Assembly: GCA_017417315.1 (NCBI GenBank)
Contig: JAFPZK010000068.1
Coordinates: 121,728 to 185,727, forward strand
From: Bacteroidales bacterium
GTDB taxonomy: Bacteria; Bacteroidota; Bacteroidia; Bacteroidales; UBA3824
Direction of reading: 5' to 3'
Length of the DNA: 64,000 nucleotides
Shown here: piece by piece, positions 62,863-64,000 of the stretch
Layout: each line of letters opens with the position of its first letter
Position numbering within the stretch: position 1 is the stretch's first letter
Program-made: the position numbers and the translations under genes
Notes under the pieces: generated by a model
The model's input: only the letters and a program-made list of their open reading frames with translations
Told to the model about the DNA's origin: nothing
Databases searched by the model: none

Positions 62863-63318
62863 TTATTTGATTAAACCATCGGATTTTAACTGTGCTTTCA
62901 ACTCCGCCCTCAGCACCCTGACCGTAACGCCGAATTGTGCGCCGTTTTTATTTTTTGACTTGTCCTTTGAAAACAGTTTTTCGTCCGCCACCGAAACGAA
63001 TTTCGTGTATTCGCCGCCGTCGGCAAAAAACAAATCGAAATAATCTTCGTACCTTTCCCTTGCATTGACTTCGGGGATTAACGGTTTTTGGTTGCACTCG
63101 GAACTGCCTGCGCGGATTCCCTTGAAAAGCACGTCATAGACGGCGTTTTTCTTTGCCTGTTCGACGGCATCGGAGCGGTTTCTGCCCGTTCCCCAAGCGC
63201 GGAGGGTTTGCGAACCGTCGCCTTCAACACCGAGACATTCGGTTTCATATTTTGTAAACTGCGCGTAACCGTCCGAAAATGCGAACAATATACCGATTAA
63301 AATAAAAATCTTCTTCAT
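62863..63318 (-). CDS. Small exported LPP20/FlgT-like protein, 151 aa
   Basis: Signal peptide MKKIFILIGILFAFSDGYA. The core GDGSQTLRAWGTGRNRSDAV followed by EQAKKNAVYDVLFKGI is the LPP20/FlgT N-terminal pattern, in which an alanine-rich helix follows a short strand pair. It ends in a basic, helical C-terminus (VLRAELKAQLKSDG). It is 4 bp upstream of the DUF6175 gene and 12 bp behind the outer-membrane protein gene. Confidence 0.7.
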   Translation of the reverse strand: MKKIFILIGILFAFSDGYAQFTKYETECLGVEGDGSQTLRAWGTGRNRSDAVEQAKKNAVYDVLFKGIRAGSSECNQKPLIPEVNARERYEDYFDLFFADGGEYTKFVSVADEKLFSKDKSKNKNGAQFGVTVRVLRAELKAQLKSDGLIK

Positions 63319-63330
63319 ACTTTTGCGCTT

Positions 63331-63828
63331 TTAAAATTCGTAACCAAACTTTAACGTTACAAGATTCCGCATATCGCCGTCCTTGTCCCAAGTATCCATT
63401 TTTATAATCGTGTATGACAATCCGACGGTGAAAGAGGAGCGTTGTTCGCCCAATTTCAAGCCGATAAGCGGTGAAACGAAGAATCCGCTGCGGATTTCTG
63501 TTCCGGCTTCCAACGACCAAAACGGCACAGCCGCCCTGTCGTTTTGCGAGATGATGTTGCCTCTGAGGTTTGCGTAAAGCGGAAAGCCCCAAGATATGGT
63601 CGAAGTTCTGACATCTTCGCTTTTGAAATAATATTTCATTCCGATACCTATTCCGCCGCGCAGAAACTCGTTCAGTCTGAACCCGTTAACCGTTTGTGCG
63701 CCAATAAACTGCAAACATTTGCTGTTCGGGTCAGCCATTGAGCCGCCGAGACCTTCAACCGTAAACCAATAACCGCTTTGTGATTGCGAATAATCGGTGT
63801 ACGCGGCTCTGTCCGGCTTTTCGGGCAT
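63331..63828 (-). CDS. Outer-membrane beta-barrel protein, 5' end frameshifted
   Basis: The visible 165 residues form amphipathic strands (SGYWFTVEGLGGSM, FLRGGIGIGMKYYF, FVSPLIGLKLGEQRSSFTVG) and end in the aromatic C-terminal strand signal LKFGYEF, typical of outer-membrane barrels. The first Met (63828) is not the true start: the same frame continues upstream as GVKVGLTVSAQENKVTR, clearly the end of a signal peptide, before a stop codon. The rest of the signal peptide lies in another frame (see next entry). It heads the four-gene group with the LPP20-like, DUF6175 and TPR-like proteins. Confidence 0.7.
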   Translation of the reverse strand: MPEKPDRAAYTDYSQSQSGYWFTVEGLGGSMADPNSKCLQFIGAQTVNGFRLNEFLRGGIGIGMKYYFKSEDVRTSTISWGFPLYANLRGNIISQNDRAAVPFWSLEAGTEIRSGFFVSPLIGLKLGEQRSSFTVGLSYTIIKMDTWDKDGDMRNLVTLKFGYEF

Positions 63829-63937
63829 ACGGGTTACTTTGTTTTCCTGAGCGGAAACCGTTAACCCAACTTTGACCCCTAAAAAAAATTTTTAGCGTTT
63901 TTTCGTAAATATTTCGCCTATAAATTTGACGTAACAT
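63829..63937 (-). other. Frameshifted signal-peptide region of the outer-membrane protein
   Basis: From a Met at 63937 one frame reads YEKTLKIFF and then derails; from the poly-A/T tract (A5T8 on the minus strand, 63881-63893) the next frame reads LGVKVGLTVSAQ. Adding one base in the tract would join them into one signal peptide (KTLKNFFLGVKVGLTVSAQ). This may be a sequencing or assembly error, a true null mutation, or slippage at the homopolymer. Confidence 0.55.
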
Positions 63938-64000
63938 GCTGGAAATCAGCAATGGCATTAATTTGTATCACTCCAAAATGCATTTGTAGTACACAGCAAA

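Noticed and set aside
1..64000. tRNA and rRNA genes
   Set aside because: No cloverleaf, CCA end or rRNA core sequence was recognised by eye; the GGGCGAAC repeats near 16 kb are not tRNAs.

Overview
This window looks like a chromosomal segment from an uncultured or little-studied member of the Bacteroidales. The evidence is Bacteroidetes-type promoters (TTG, about 20 bp, TAnnTTTG) in front of many genes, type IX secretion genes (gldK, porP) with a T9SS sorting domain on a CotH protein, a FecI/FecR/TonB-receptor cassette, GH97 and GH43 enzymes, many Bacteroidetes-style secreted and lipoproteins, and moderately low GC. Having a type IX system argues against Bacteroides itself. No tRNA or rRNA gene was recognised. 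All family names come from reading motifs, not from database searches.

Positions 1-16.4 kb are a defence island. They hold the tail of a type III CRISPR-Cas operon: a RAMP protein cut by the window edge, a CARF-HEPN ribonuclease of the Csx1/Csx2 type, a 54-codon CARF remnant, a Card1/Can2-type CARF nuclease and a small Rossmann-like protein typical of such loci. Then come a HigBA toxin-antitoxin pair, Cas6, a ParE/RelE-like toxin-antitoxin pair, a leader and a 55-repeat array (6918-10882). A 4.7-kb leftward island follows, with a protein resembling crAss-like phage structural proteins, a secreted protein, a PanA (DUF4065) module and small phage-like genes. A second, 5-repeat array with the same repeat and orientation lies beyond it. 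Its last repeat is split by a 108-bp palindromic element flanked by a 6-bp duplication. cas1, cas2, cas10 and the rest of the effector complex are not in the window.

Positions 16.4-34.4 kb are mostly housekeeping and surface genes: thyA with a DUF151 nuclease gene, a GH43 enzyme, an ECF sigma/anti-sigma/TonB receptor trio, the rplM-rpsI-rpsB-tsf translation cluster, truB, queA, a large Ig-like lipoprotein and a GH97 enzyme.

Positions 34.4-55.2 kb hold topA-porP-gldK (gldL, gldM and gldN do not follow), a CotH/lamin-tail T9SS cargo protein, a class A penicillin-binding protein, a DUF4249 lipoprotein, rbfA with a methyltransferase and a LolC/E-type permease, an outer-membrane beta-barrel receptor, a FAH-family enzyme, an ABC exporter and a DUF4143 ATPase.

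Positions 55.2-64 kb are a leftward run of exported proteins of unknown role, including a DUF6175 protein, an LPP20/FlgT-like small protein, two proteins sharing an N-terminal domain and two predicted outer-membrane barrels. The last of these has an apparent frameshift in its signal peptide.
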